DNA from: JADGGM01 sp027307005 | GTDB taxonomy: Bacteria > Gemmatimonadota > Gemmatimonadetes > Gemmatimonadales > Gemmatimonadaceae | Assembly (NCBI GenBank): GCA_035455745.1 | Contig: DATIEP010000059.1 | Location: forward strand, 1 to 64,000 | DNA: 64,000 nucleotides | Direction: 5' to 3' | Part shown: positions 9,386 to 20,070 of the stretch, one piece after another | Layout of the letters: each line of letters begins with the position of its first letter | Position numbering within the stretch: position 1 is the stretch's first letter | Program-made: the position numbers and the translations under genes | The notes under the pieces: generated by a model | Database searches by the model: none | The model's input: the letters and a program-made list of their open reading frames with translations, nothing else | What the model was told of the DNA's origin: nothing

Positions 9386-9410
9386 GCATCGCCGCCTAAC
9401 GAAATGCGAA

Positions 9411-9442
9411 GCGGGGTGCCCGGCATCTGCCGGCCACCCCGC
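9411..9442. terminator. Bidirectional hairpin terminator
   Basis: A 14-bp stem (arms 9411-9424 and 9429-9442, one mismatch, loop ATCT) lies between two converging genes. There is no clear T-tract on either side, so it is a terminator by position and stability only. Confidence 0.65.
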
Positions 9443-9465
9443 TCGTCATCCCGGCACGATCCGAC

Positions 9466-9786
9466 CTACATCTCGGCGGCCAGGTCTCCCAACACCGTCG
9501 CCGTGACCAGACCCGACCCGCCGCTCACCGGACGAAAATCGCGCCGCGGCTCGAATCGCTCGGCCCGCAGACTCGCCAGTTCGATGCGCGATACATCCAG
9601 CGTCTTCCATCCATGCTCGGCCGTGTCGTTCCCGAATCCGCTGACTTGATACGCCTCGAGAACCTCCGTGCCGTCAGGCTTTCGAAGAATCGCGTGCGGC
9701 TGGACTGCGAACGGAGCGCCACCGGCATACGAGAGATCGAGCACACGCCGGTCTTCGAGTGCCTGCATGATGATGTCGCGGTACAC
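9466..9786 (-). CDS. Small WYL-domain-like protein
   Basis: 106 residues. The GTG start at 9786 is preceded by a perfect GGAGGA ribosome site, which fixes the start. The pattern Ala-Leu-x-x-Arg-Arg, then LSYAGG, VQPHAI, LEAYQVSGFG, and finally WKTLDVSRI and ERF follows the order of elements in WYL sensory domains. The usual helix-turn-helix partner is absent, so it would be a stand-alone ligand- or nucleotide-binding module. The homology is a weak match made by eye. It is divergent from the HETGH gene. Confidence 0.55.
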   Translation of the reverse strand: MYRDIIMQALEDRRVLDLSYAGGAPFAVQPHAILRKPDGTEVLEAYQVSGFGNDTAEHGWKTLDVSRIELASLRAERFEPRRDFRPVSGGSGLVTATVLGDLAAEM

Positions 9787-9924
9787 ATCTCCTCCAAAGC
9801 GAATCTCAATCCGGTCCGACGGCGCGGGACGTGTTGCAATGAGCTTACAAGTCAGACGCCGCGTTCGCTAGCGACGCCGCCGACCCAGCGTAGCGTGTTG
9901 CGTTCCGACTGGTACATTTGGCGC

Positions 9925-10686
9925 GTGCCGCCGCACAGCCGACTCTCCCAAACCGTGAGACGAGTTTCGCTCGCGCTCGCCTCGCTCGCTTTGCTCGCCG
10001 TCGCGGCTACTGCGCACGCGCAAGACTCGTCTTCGACGCACACATCGAGCCCGCAACCGGCGGCAAGTCCCACCGCGGCGCCTCGCGAAGACACCACGGC
10101 CAACGATACCACCCCTGCCGACTCGGCTCGAGCCCGAGCAGATCGCAAGCGCTCGCATGCGCGACGTGCCTTCCGCGCGCGATTCGTGATCGGATTCGTG
10201 TCCAGCATTCTCGCGCACGAGACTGGTCACGTGATCGCGGCGCTCGCGGTTGGCGGCCGCCCGACGTTCGGGTTCAACAAGTTTCGCCCAACGATCTATT
10301 CCGGCATCGACGCAAGCCTCCACCCGACGAAGCAGTTCATTTTCTCGAGCGCGGGCCTCACGGTGCAATCGCTGCTCGACGAAACGATCCTCGATGTTCC
10401 TCACCGCGGCGGGTCCGCCTTCGAGCGCGGCATTCTCGCGGGCGGCATCGGCACGGTGCTTTTTTACATCACACTCGGCCGCAACGGCGCGGTGAGCGAC
10501 GTCGCCTACATGGCCCGGACGTCGAAGTTGTCCAAAGATCAGGTGTCGTTGATTTATGGCGCCATCGCGGCATTGCACGCGGTGCGAATTCATGGCAAGG
10601 CAGAGTACGCGCACTTCTTCACGGCGCCCGGTGACCGTGGCGGCGTCAAGATCGGCATGCGGATCGACGGCGACCTGGGCCGCTGA
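9925..10686 (+). CDS. Exported or membrane protein with an HETGH zinc-protease-like motif
   Basis: About 253 residues. The start is uncertain: GTG at 9925, or GTG at 9955 giving the cleaner signal peptide MRRVSLALASLALLAVAATA. A Ser/Thr/Pro-rich linker follows. After it, the helix RFVIGFVSSILAHETGHVIAA contains HETGH, an HExxH zinc-binding motif inside a hydrophobic segment, as in intramembrane site-2-type proteases. A second hydrophobic stretch (GILAGGIGTVLFYITLG) and a third (LIYGAIAAL) follow. I do not see the NPDG motif of site-2 proteases, so catalysis is unproven. It may be a peptidase-derived membrane protein. A glycosyltransferase gene ends 12 bp downstream on the opposite strand. Confidence 0.6.
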   Translation: MPPHSRLSQTVRRVSLALASLALLAVAATAHAQDSSSTHTSSPQPAASPTAAPREDTTANDTTPADSARARADRKRSHARRAFRARFVIGFVSSILAHETGHVIAALAVGGRPTFGFNKFRPTIYSGIDASLHPTKQFIFSSAGLTVQSLLDETILDVPHRGGSAFERGILAGGIGTVLFYITLGRNGAVSDVAYMARTSKLSKDQVSLIYGAIAALHAVRIHGKAEYAHFFTAPGDRGGVKIGMRIDGDLGR

Positions 10687-10698
10687 TCTCAGGAGCGA

Positions 10699-12270
10699 TC
10701 ACCGCGGCAGCTCGTAAATCGCGCCGTCGTGTGTGCGCACCACGACGTGAATTGGCGGCGGCACCAGCTGCATCAGCGCAGTCGCCGACGCTGCGAAGCG
10801 GCTCGAGCGGTTGAACGCCACAATGAGCCCGTGCGTCTGCGCAACCACGTCCGCGAACGCACGCGCAGTGTCCGGCGTCGGCGCTTTCGGCATCAGCCGA
10901 GCCCAACGATCCGCGTGGAAGTAGAGTGCAGTCGGGTAGTTCGTGTACAACTCACGGCCGGCAGCGTGGTCGCGCACCCAGGCGATGAGCGGAGAGCCGA
11001 ACCAACTCTCGTCAGCATAGTCATTGCCCGTGTCGACCGCGTACGCTCCCTCCTGCGCCGTGACCCAGGCCGACGCGCCCGCCCAACACACGAGCAGAAC
11101 AGCCGCGACGATGCGGGCCGTCCGACGCCAGACGCGCCAACCGTTGCTCAGCGTGATCACGATCGCGACGATCGCGAGCAGCATGAGCGGCGACAGCAGC
11201 CGCTCGTCTAACGGAATCCCCGGATCGGCGAAGAGCCTCGCCATGACCACGACTGCGACGTAGCACGCCGCGAGCACCAGCGTCGCCGCGACTGCGAACG
11301 CCGCACGCGGCCCCGGGGGACCCGGCGGCCCGCTCCGGTCCGCGCGCGACCACGTACCCGACAGGCGTTCGCGCACCGACCATCGCCGCATGGCGTCGCG
11401 CGCCAGGACGAGGACTGCGCACGCGGCCACGATCGCCGGGGCGATGCGCCAGAGTCCGCCGACGAGCGGCGCGCTCCACCCGACCAGCGTGCGCACACCT
11501 TCATCCAGCGTCGGAACGATCTGCCCGTACACCTTGAACTCGCGAATTCCTCCGCCGTTCGTTTCCAGACGCGTACGAACCATCCATGCGCCTAACGCAA
11601 TCGCGCCCGGGACCAGCGCCACCATCGCGCGCCGCACGCGCTCGCGGAGTGTCCCGGGCAGCAGCAGCGACCACACGCCCACCGCGGCGATCACCGACAC
11701 GCCGGCGTAGCGGACCATCGCCGCCGCGGCGGCGCCGAGCCCGGCCCAGAGCGGGGAGCGCGGACGCCAGACCATGCACGCCAGCGTGACCAGCATCAGC
11801 GCGAAAAAGAGCGGCTCGCTCAACACGTCGAGGAACACATAGGCCACGGCCGGCGTCACTCCGACCGCGATGGCGGCTACCGTCCCGGCGACGCGCCCTT
11901 CCGCCCAACTGGCGAACAGGAAGACCATTCCGATCGCCACCAGCGCGGCGACCCCGTTCACGACACGGGCTGCCTGCAGCGGATCGGCGCCTAACGCCAC
12001 CGGGGCCGCCAGCACGGTCGACAGTCCCGGCGGAAAATGCGTCAGCGGGTCGACGCTGTCCGGGCTGTCCCAGCTGTCGTCCGGGACCTGGAACGTCCCG
12101 TGTGTCGCGAACGACTTGGCGGCCGACACGTACTGGACCGCGTCCGGGTCGAGGCCCGGGCCGGCCGGCTGCGTCCAGCTGAAAACGAACCAGCACGCGA
12201 TGGCGCCGAGCAGCACCGCCAGCGGGACGCGGAAGGTGGGAAGGCGGGTGATCGGCGTTCGAGAAGTCAT
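10699..12270 (-). CDS. Multi-spanning membrane glycosyltransferase-like protein (PMT/ArnT type)
   Basis: About 523 residues from the ATG at 12270. Longer frames upstream run into the divergent kinase promoter. The first helix (VPLAVLLGAIACWFVF) is followed by a periplasmic loop with DPDAVQYVSAAKSFATHGTF. This acidic DxD-like motif in the first loop is typical of GT-C enzymes that use lipid-linked sugars. About nine to eleven hydrophobic helices follow, then a C-terminal soluble part with YTNYPTALYFHADRWARLMP. It probably adds sugars to lipid or protein on the outer face of the inner membrane. The exact substrate is unknown. Confidence 0.7.
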   Translation of the reverse strand: MTSRTPITRLPTFRVPLAVLLGAIACWFVFSWTQPAGPGLDPDAVQYVSAAKSFATHGTFQVPDDSWDSPDSVDPLTHFPPGLSTVLAAPVALGADPLQAARVVNGVAALVAIGMVFLFASWAEGRVAGTVAAIAVGVTPAVAYVFLDVLSEPLFFALMLVTLACMVWRPRSPLWAGLGAAAAAMVRYAGVSVIAAVGVWSLLLPGTLRERVRRAMVALVPGAIALGAWMVRTRLETNGGGIREFKVYGQIVPTLDEGVRTLVGWSAPLVGGLWRIAPAIVAACAVLVLARDAMRRWSVRERLSGTWSRADRSGPPGPPGPRAAFAVAATLVLAACYVAVVVMARLFADPGIPLDERLLSPLMLLAIVAIVITLSNGWRVWRRTARIVAAVLLVCWAGASAWVTAQEGAYAVDTGNDYADESWFGSPLIAWVRDHAAGRELYTNYPTALYFHADRWARLMPKAPTPDTARAFADVVAQTHGLIVAFNRSSRFAASATALMQLVPPPIHVVVRTHDGAIYELPR

Positions 12271-12393
12271 GCCGGGCCGAAGTATACCCAAAAGACCGGT
12301 GCACCGAAGTCGTCGCGCAGCGTCATGGCCGTGTTGACTCTGTCGTCCAAGCCCGGTTCCGCGTATCGTGTAACCGCCTCCACGACCTGCATC

Positions 12394-13845
12394 ATGGTCA
12401 CCATCCAGACGCTTGGCGGTCTGTGCTTGCGCGGCGCCGTCGGCTTCGACGGTGCGTCCCACGAGAACCAGCGTGCGCTGGCGTTGCTGGCGTTGCTCGC
12501 CGTTGCCGGTGAGCATGGCGTTGCCCGCGATCGCGCGCGCGACCTCTTGTGGCCCGACGCTGCGCATGACGCGGACCCATTGTCGCCTGTTCTGGAGTCG
12601 ATCCGGCGAGAGGTTGGCGACGCCGCCGTGTTCACCGATGCTGTGCTGCGCATCGACTCGTCAGTGCTCCGGTCGGACGTAGCCGAATTCGAGAGGGCGC
12701 TCGACGGACGCGACGCGAGGACGGCCGTCGCGCTGTATGCTGGTCCGTTTTTGCGCGGATTTTCGCTTCCCGATGCGCCGTCCTTCGACGCATGGGCCGG
12801 CCGCGAGCGTGAGCGTCTCGAGCGGCGGCAGCGGACAGCTCAGGCGATGCTTGCATTGCGATCGACGCCGACTGGGCGCACGGCGGGCATCCCGGCCATC
12901 AAGCGATCAGGGTCGCCCGGCGGCCGCACGCCGCCGTCGGTCGAAGCGGCCCCATCCGGCCTCGTCGCGAGTCGAGAGCGGGGGGCGATCATTGGCGGCC
13001 GGTATCGGGTGTTGAGCGAGTTGGGTCGCGGCGCCATGGCCACGGTGCTTCTGGCGCGCGACATCAAGCACGAGCGCGATGTCGCCATCAAGTTCGTGCG
13101 ATCCGACGCCGCGGATGCGCACGGATTGGCGCGCTTCCAGCGCGAGATCGCGGTGGTCGCCGGTCTCCAGCATCCGCACATCCTGCCGCTGTACGATTCG
13201 GGCGAATCCGGCGGCTCGCTGTACTACGTGATGCCGTACATCGCCGGCGAGTCGCTGCGCGAGCGGCTGGCCGCCGCGCACATCCTTCCGTTAGGCGAAG
13301 CGCTCCGGCTGGCGCGCGAGGCCGGCGATGCCCTCGCCTACGCGCACGCCCACGGCGTCATCCACCGCGACGTGAAGCCGGCCAACATCCTGCTCTCCGG
13401 CGGACACGCGCTGGTCGCGGACTTCGGCATCGCCCGCGGCGCGCCGCACCCATCCGGCCGACGCCTAACGGATGACGGCTACGCCGTCGGCACGCCGGCC
13501 TACATGAGCCCCGAGCAGGCCTCCGGCGATCCGGTCGACGCGCGCAGCGACGAATACAGCCTCGCCTGCGTGCTGTACGAGATGCTCGCCGGCGCGCCGC
13601 CGTTCCCGGGCTCGCGCACCGAGTCCGCGCTCGCCCAACGCTTTCTCGCCGATGCACCGCCGTTAGGCGACAAGCGGCCCGACGCGCCCCCCGCCGTCGC
13701 CCGCGCCGTCGCAACCGCCCTCGCCCGCGTCCCCGCCGCTCGCTACCCCGGCGTCGCCGAGTTCCTCGCGGCGCTCGAGGCGCCGACGGATGCGCCGCCC
13801 GCCATCCGCTTCTCGCGCGTCCGGCGCTGGCTCGGCCGCTCCTAG
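12394..13845 (+). CDS. Ser/Thr protein kinase with N-terminal SARP/BTAD-like domain
   Basis: 483 residues. Residues 1 to about 150 (TLGGLCLRG, the winged-helix block with ARDLLWPD, then ALYAGPFLRGF and WAGRERERLERR) read like the start of SARP-type transcriptional activators: an OmpR-like fold plus the beginning of a BTAD repeat. A Hanks-type kinase follows: glycine loop LGRGAMATV (about 209), VAIKFVR (Lys about 233), HRDVKPANIL (Asp about 326), DFGIARG, GTPAYMSPEQA. There is no membrane helix, so it is cytosolic. ATG 12394 was chosen because MVTIQTLGGL is the usual beginning; an in-frame ATG also lies at 12325. It is divergent from the glycosyltransferase gene. The targets are unknown. Confidence 0.85.
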   Translation: MVTIQTLGGLCLRGAVGFDGASHENQRALALLALLAVAGEHGVARDRARDLLWPDAAHDADPLSPVLESIRREVGDAAVFTDAVLRIDSSVLRSDVAEFERALDGRDARTAVALYAGPFLRGFSLPDAPSFDAWAGRERERLERRQRTAQAMLALRSTPTGRTAGIPAIKRSGSPGGRTPPSVEAAPSGLVASRERGAIIGGRYRVLSELGRGAMATVLLARDIKHERDVAIKFVRSDAADAHGLARFQREIAVVAGLQHPHILPLYDSGESGGSLYYVMPYIAGESLRERLAAAHILPLGEALRLAREAGDALAYAHAHGVIHRDVKPANILLSGGHALVADFGIARGAPHPSGRRLTDDGYAVGTPAYMSPEQASGDPVDARSDEYSLACVLYEMLAGAPPFPGSRTESALAQRFLADAPPLGDKRPDAPPAVARAVATALARVPAARYPGVAEFLAALEAPTDAPPAIRFSRVRRWLGRS

Positions 13846-13953
13846 CCTGCGCGAGGGGTTGCCTCGTCCCCCGTCGCCGCCGTAAGAATGCAGTGACTCC
13901 CGCGCGCATCCACCCGGTTGACGCGCCCCCGATCCGCTGAAGTGGAGTGACCC

Positions 13954-15618
<1,665 letters not shown>

Positions 15619-15638
15619 TCCGGCTCGTTGCGTTAGGC

Positions 15639-16868
15639 TCAAGAAATCGTCGCGCCGCCGATGAACCTCGCCCGACACGCGTTCGGGCGAAAATGGTACA
15701 GCCACTGGTCGACGCTCGGCGCGTCGATGACCGCAAAATCGGCGCGCTTGCCCGGCTCGAGCGACCCGATGTCGGCGTCCAGTCCCACCGCACGCGCCGC
15801 GTACAGTGTCGCGCCTTTGAGCGCTTCGGCCGGCGTCAGCCGTTGCATGGTGCAGGCGAGCGTCAACGCGAGCGGCAGGTGATAGCTCGGCGCCGAGCCC
15901 GGGTTGAAGTCGGAGGCGACGGCGACGGGAACGCCGGCGGCGATGAACCGGCGCGCCGGCATGGCTCTCTGACCCAGGTACATCGCTGCTAACGGAAGAC
16001 TCACGGCCACCACACCCGCCTTGGCCATGGCCGCGATGCCGGCGTCCGACGCGTGCTCGAGGTGGTCCGCCGAGATGGCGTCGACTTCCGCCGCGAGTGC
16101 CGCTCCGCCGCCGTCGCTGAGCTGATCGGCGTGCAGCTTCGCGGCGAGGCCGGCCTCCCGCGCGGCGCGCAGGATGCGGCGCGCTTCCTCCACCGTGAAC
16201 GCGCCCCGCTCGACGAATACATCGCAGCACGTCGCGAGGCCCTCTCGCGCCGCAGCGGGAATCATCTCGTTGACCACGAGGTCGACGTACGCCTCGCGCC
16301 GGTCGCGCATCGCCGGCGGCACGGTATGCGCGCCTAACAGTGTGGCGACGATCCGTTGCGGCCCCGCCGCCGCCAGGTCGCGATACACGCGCAGGAGCCG
16401 CAGCTCTTCATCGACCGTGAGCCCGTAGCCGCTCTTGCATTCGACCGTGGTCACGCCTAACCAGAGCATCTCGCGGAGAAAGCGGCCGCACTTGTCGACG
16501 AGTCCTTCCGAGGAGATCGCGTGCGTTTGCGCCACCGTCGACGCAATGCCGCCGCCCGCCGCCGCAATGTCCTGATAGGTGCGCCCTTGAATGCGCTCGA
16601 CGAATTCGTTCGCGCGCCATCCCCCGAATGCCAGGTGCGTGTGGCAGTCGATGAGGCCCGGAATCACCAGTTGACTCGATCCGAACGCCGCGCCCAAGAA
16701 AACCCGCTCCTCGCTCGCGAATTCCGCCGGCAGCGCTGCGTCCGGTCCAACCCATGTGATGCGTCCATCGCGCCACGCGAGCGCCGCGTTCTCGATCGCA
16801 TGGATGTCACCCTGCCCGCCTGCGGCAGCGCAGGTGGCCAACATCCCGATCTCTCGTATGACAGGCAC
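15639..16868 (-). CDS. hutI: Imidazolonepropionase
   Basis: Opens the imidazolone ring to give formiminoglutamate, step three of histidine breakdown. It is 409 residues, normal for this metal-dependent amidohydrolase. The metal ligands of the first strand are in GLIDCHTHLAFGG. Later landmarks are CKSGYGLTVDEELRLLR, KLHADQLSDGGGAALA, SADHLEHAS and VASDFNPGSAPSYHLP (the catalytic Asp/His region). The GTG at 16868 gives an N-terminus (REIGMLATC) that aligns with the family start. Downstream partner genes of the hut pathway are absent. Confidence 0.95.
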   Translation of the reverse strand: MPVIREIGMLATCAAAGGQGDIHAIENAALAWRDGRITWVGPDAALPAEFASEERVFLGAAFGSSQLVIPGLIDCHTHLAFGGWRANEFVERIQGRTYQDIAAAGGGIASTVAQTHAISSEGLVDKCGRFLREMLWLGVTTVECKSGYGLTVDEELRLLRVYRDLAAAGPQRIVATLLGAHTVPPAMRDRREAYVDLVVNEMIPAAAREGLATCCDVFVERGAFTVEEARRILRAAREAGLAAKLHADQLSDGGGAALAAEVDAISADHLEHASDAGIAAMAKAGVVAVSLPLAAMYLGQRAMPARRFIAAGVPVAVASDFNPGSAPSYHLPLALTLACTMQRLTPAEALKGATLYAARAVGLDADIGSLEPGKRADFAVIDAPSVDQWLYHFRPNACRARFIGGATIS

Positions 16869-16904
16869 GATAGTGTCTCGACGCTCCGCGATGGCGTTGC
16901 CCGA

Positions 16905-17489
16905 CTAACGAACTTCGGGTCCGCCGCGACGGTTGTCCACCACGAAGCGATCGCGCGCCGGCATGCGCACACGCGGAAGCGTCCGGGCGTCCATGGTGGC
17001 CGTGTCGGCAATGATCTCGTTTTTCCACAGCAGAAACGCGACGAGGCTGTAGATCTCGTTCGGCGTCAACGACCCCGGCGCGTCGTACGGCATGGCTCGG
17101 TCGATGTAGTCGTAGACGGTCGTCGAATAGGGCCAGTAGTTGCCGATGGTCCGGACGAGCGACGTGTCGCGGCCGAACGGAAAGCCCTGCCGCGGCTCGC
17201 GCCCAACGAGGCGATCGAACGGCCCCTCGACGCCGGTCGGACCGTGACAGCGCGCGCATCGCTGCGCGAAGATGGCCGCGCCCTGGGCCGGCGTCCCGCT
17301 GCCGCTGGGGAGTCCTCTCCCGTCCGGCATCACGGTGACGTCCCATGCCTGGATGTCGGCGGCGGTCGCGGGGCGCCCCAGGCCGTAGTGCACGGGCGCC
17401 CGGGACGACATGCCGTGCTGCCGAACGTGCATCGGCGTGATGGCCGCCACGGCGACGAGCACGCTCTTGCAGATCGCGCCCCTGGTCAT
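16905..17489 (-). CDS. Periplasmic c-type cytochrome, SoxD-like subunit of sulfane dehydrogenase
   Basis: 194 residues. The ATG at 17489 overlaps the soxC stop by four bases (ATGA). An N-terminal hydrophobic segment (KSVLVAVAAITPM) is a probable signal peptide. One heme-binding site is CARCH (about residue 81), with a Met ligand likely in RAMPYDAPGSL. It would take electrons from the molybdenum subunit SoxC. The SoxD of well-studied sulfur oxidisers is larger and often diheme, so this is a short version. The alternative is the SorB cytochrome of a sulfite dehydrogenase. Confidence 0.8.
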   Translation of the reverse strand: MTRGAICKSVLVAVAAITPMHVRQHGMSSRAPVHYGLGRPATAADIQAWDVTVMPDGRGLPSGSGTPAQGAAIFAQRCARCHGPTGVEGPFDRLVGREPRQGFPFGRDTSLVRTIGNYWPYSTTVYDYIDRAMPYDAPGSLTPNEIYSLVAFLLWKNEIIADTATMDARTLPRVRMPARDRFVVDNRRGGPEVR

Positions 17490-18730
17490 CCCTCGAGCCC
17501 GAACAGGACGCTGCCATCCCGCCGCACGCGCCACGCCCGCATGTTGTTGAAATGGTAATTCGTGCCTAACCCTCTCACGCGGCGAAGCTCGGCGAGCGTC
17601 GGCTGCACGTATCCCGTCTCATCGGTGGCGCGACTCATGAGCAGCGCCTCGGCGCCGTCCCACTTCCACGGGAACGTGAATCTCGTGTGGCACTTGGGCA
17701 GAACCGGCTGCTCGAGCACCGCGGGCGACCACCGCGTGCCGCCGTCCGTCGAGACGTCGACACGGCTGATCCGCCCTCGGCCGCTCCACGCCAGACCAGT
17801 GACGTCCCACCATCCATGGCCGGTCAGTGCCGCCGGATACGCCGGGGACGTGATGATGGACTTCGCGTCCATGACGAACGAGAACATCCGCGCCGTTCCG
17901 TTAGGCAGCGGATCCGTGTACTTCGACGTTTCGTCGCGCGTCATGAACGGCCGGTCGGCAAACTCGAGACGCCGGATCCACTTCACATTGGTGTTGCCTT
18001 CCCACCCGGGCAGCAGCAACCGCGCCGGGTAGCCCTGCTCGGGTCGCAGTGCCTCGCCGTTTTGGCCGTACGCGATCATCGCGTCGTCCCAGGCCTTCGC
18101 GATCGGGATGCTCCGCGCCATCAACGCGGCGTCTCCGCCCTCGGCGAGAAACCACGTGGCGCGCGGGTGCACACCCACCTCTCGCAGCAGCGTCGACAGC
18201 GAGACGCCCGTCCATTCACTCGTGCTCGTTAGGCCATCCACGACTTGCGGCGACTGGTCCGGACGCACGTCCGTATATCCGCTCGAGCCGTTGCCCGAGC
18301 ACTCGAGAAAGTGGAAGCGCGAGACCGCCGGGAATCTCTTGAGCGCCTCGAGGTCGAACACCGTCGGCCGATCGACCATGCCGTGAATCAGCAGCTTGTA
18401 TTCGTGCGGATCGATGGCCGGCACGCCCGCGTGATGCCGCTCGTAGTGCAGATCCGACGGCGTGATGATGCCGTGCAGATCTTGCAGCGGGGTGAGCGAC
18501 ATCCCGTGCATCGTCCCGAACACGATGCGCTGGAGTTTTTCCTGGGGCGCACGAGCGCCGAGGACCGTCGCGGTCCCGCCTAACGGGCGGGATGGAGGCG
18601 GCGCCGGTCCAGTCTGCGGGAATGCGCTGCGCCGGAGCATCGCCAGACCGATTGCCGCCGCGGTGCCGGCGACAAGCCGGCGACGCGTCAGACCGTCGGG
18701 TTCCCGACGCTCGTGTGGCTGATCGTTCAT
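17486..18730 (-). CDS. soxC: Sulfane dehydrogenase molybdopterin subunit SoxC
   Basis: A 414-residue sulfite-oxidase-family molybdoenzyme exported by the Tat route: the N-terminus has TRRRLVAGTAAAIG. The SoxC-specific block TPLQDLHGIITPSDLHYERH is present. The molybdenum-ligand Cys is in FLECSGNG, and VTGLAWSGRGRISRVDVS and ATDETGYVQP are typical of the C-terminal dimer domain. It oxidises the sulfane sulfur bound to SoxY and passes electrons to the overlapping cytochrome gene. The soxYZ genes lie 24 kb away in this window; soxXA and soxB are not seen. Confidence 0.9.
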   Translation of the reverse strand: MNDQPHERREPDGLTRRRLVAGTAAAIGLAMLRRSAFPQTGPAPPPSRPLGGTATVLGARAPQEKLQRIVFGTMHGMSLTPLQDLHGIITPSDLHYERHHAGVPAIDPHEYKLLIHGMVDRPTVFDLEALKRFPAVSRFHFLECSGNGSSGYTDVRPDQSPQVVDGLTSTSEWTGVSLSTLLREVGVHPRATWFLAEGGDAALMARSIPIAKAWDDAMIAYGQNGEALRPEQGYPARLLLPGWEGNTNVKWIRRLEFADRPFMTRDETSKYTDPLPNGTARMFSFVMDAKSIITSPAYPAALTGHGWWDVTGLAWSGRGRISRVDVSTDGGTRWSPAVLEQPVLPKCHTRFTFPWKWDGAEALLMSRATDETGYVQPTLAELRRVRGLGTNYHFNNMRAWRVRRDGSVLFGLEG

Positions 18731-18755
18731 CTCGCGATGGCTCCGGCGACGTTGG

Positions 18756-20003
18756 CTAAACGCTCGCTTCCGTGGCTCTCCTTGGCAAGGCGGCGGCCGG
18801 CGCGCCGGCGCTGACCGCCGGCACGCGATACGTCACCGGCAGCGCGATGCCGATGTCGAGCAGCGCGCGCGACACCACCCAGCCGCGCAGGAACGGGCTG
18901 TCGAACTCGTATCGCGCGCCGCGCTCCTCTCGCACGAGGCGCCCTGCATCGACCAACGCCGCCAACGCCTGCGACACCGCGCTGCTCGACGCGAGCCCGA
19001 AGCGGCCGCTGGTCTCGGCCGACGTGAGTCCTTCGCCCGCGACGGCGAGCGCGCGCAGCACGTTCTGCTGATGCGGCGTGAGCTGCTGCCAGAAATCGGC
19101 GAACGCATCGTCGCGCTCGGCCACGCCGTCGGCGAACGCGAGGTCGGCATCGCCCGCCACTGCTTTCCCGGCGGCGGCGGTGCGATCGAAGCAGGTGCGC
19201 GCAACCTGCGTGATGTCGCGGGTGCGCGGGCCCGCGATCTCCATGATGCGTGCGCCGACGCCCTCACACGTCACGCCGGCGCCGCGCATCCGCTGTTCGA
19301 TCCACGAGGCGAAATAGCCGGGGTCGATCGGGCCGAAGTAGAGCACGTCGAGCATGTCGTAGAACGCGCGGCCCGGCTCGATCATGCGGCGGATGAGGTG
19401 CGGCTTGGAGCCGGCCAGGACGTAGCTCACGTGATCGTGGCGCTGGATGATACCGCGCAGATGCCACTCGGCGTCCTCGCCGCCGAAGCGGGCGATGTCC
19501 TGGAATTCGTCGAGCACGAGCCCGATGGTCGCGCCGCGATCGCGCGCCAGATCGTTCACCGCATCGAGGACGCTGCCTAACGTGGCCCGCTGGTCCGCGA
19601 GGTGGGCGCGGCGGAGCTGCAGCGAGATGCTGGGCAGGAGGAGTCCGCTGGCGCGGTCGTGCGTGAGCGAGACGGTGGCCTGGAGCCGCGACGCGAGGTC
19701 GGCCGCCACGTTCTTCCACCGTTTGCCTAACGCAGCGGCCGCGCCCTGGAGGATGCGGGTGGAGACGTCGGCCACGGTCGATGCCGTGGACAAATCGGCG
19801 ACGAAGGCATGCCCGCGCTGGCGGTTCACCTGGTCGACCGCCAACGCGAGCGCCGAGCTCTTGCCCATGCGGCGGTAGCCGTAGACGAGCAGTTTGCTCG
19901 CCGGCCGCCGGAGGGCGTCGCGGATGCGCGTGAGCTCGGCGACGCGGTCGGTGAAGAATTCGCCGGCGACGAGCCCGTGGATGCGGAACGGATTCTCGGC
20001 CAT
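18756..20003 (-). CDS. AAA/STAND-type ATPase with C-terminal winged helix
   Basis: 415 residues from the ATG at 20003. Walker A is GYRRMGKSS (residues 42-50) and Walker B is LVLDEFQDI (about 162-170), with a sensor-like LAGSKPHLIRRM. It resembles the archaeal-type ATPase family (PF01637-like). The last third has a MarR/ArsR-like winged helix (LTPHQQNVLRALAV, SSSAVSQALAALVDAGRLVREE). Such proteins can act as regulators or as NTPase switches; the DNA-binding fold next to a perfect inverted repeat upstream suggests it may bind its own promoter. It is divergent from the DNA-damage operon, and soxC begins 25 bp beyond its stop on the same strand. Confidence 0.75.
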   Translation of the reverse strand: MAENPFRIHGLVAGEFFTDRVAELTRIRDALRRPASKLLVYGYRRMGKSSALALAVDQVNRQRGHAFVADLSTASTVADVSTRILQGAAAALGKRWKNVAADLASRLQATVSLTHDRASGLLLPSISLQLRRAHLADQRATLGSVLDAVNDLARDRGATIGLVLDEFQDIARFGGEDAEWHLRGIIQRHDHVSYVLAGSKPHLIRRMIEPGRAFYDMLDVLYFGPIDPGYFASWIEQRMRGAGVTCEGVGARIMEIAGPRTRDITQVARTCFDRTAAAGKAVAGDADLAFADGVAERDDAFADFWQQLTPHQQNVLRALAVAGEGLTSAETSGRFGLASSSAVSQALAALVDAGRLVREERGARYEFDSPFLRGWVVSRALLDIGIALPVTYRVPAVSAGAPAAALPRRATEASV

Positions 20004-20038
20004 GGGGGTCTCGCGGGGTGCTGTCGCGTAGTGCGGCC

Positions 20039-20060
20039 TTACTAAGCAACCGCTTAGTAA
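20039..20060. promoter_or_regulatory. Operator-like perfect inverted repeat TTACTAAGC-N4-GCTTAGTAA
   Basis: Nine-bp arms (20039-20047 and 20052-20060) match perfectly around a 4-base centre. The site is AT-rich compared with its surroundings and lies 36-57 bp upstream of the AAA ATPase start and about 95-115 bp upstream of the radical-SAM start. Its size and symmetry are those of a dimeric regulator site (TetR/MarR type). It is too far from either stop codon to be a terminator. Confidence 0.65.
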
Positions 20061-20070
20061 GCTGCTCCTG

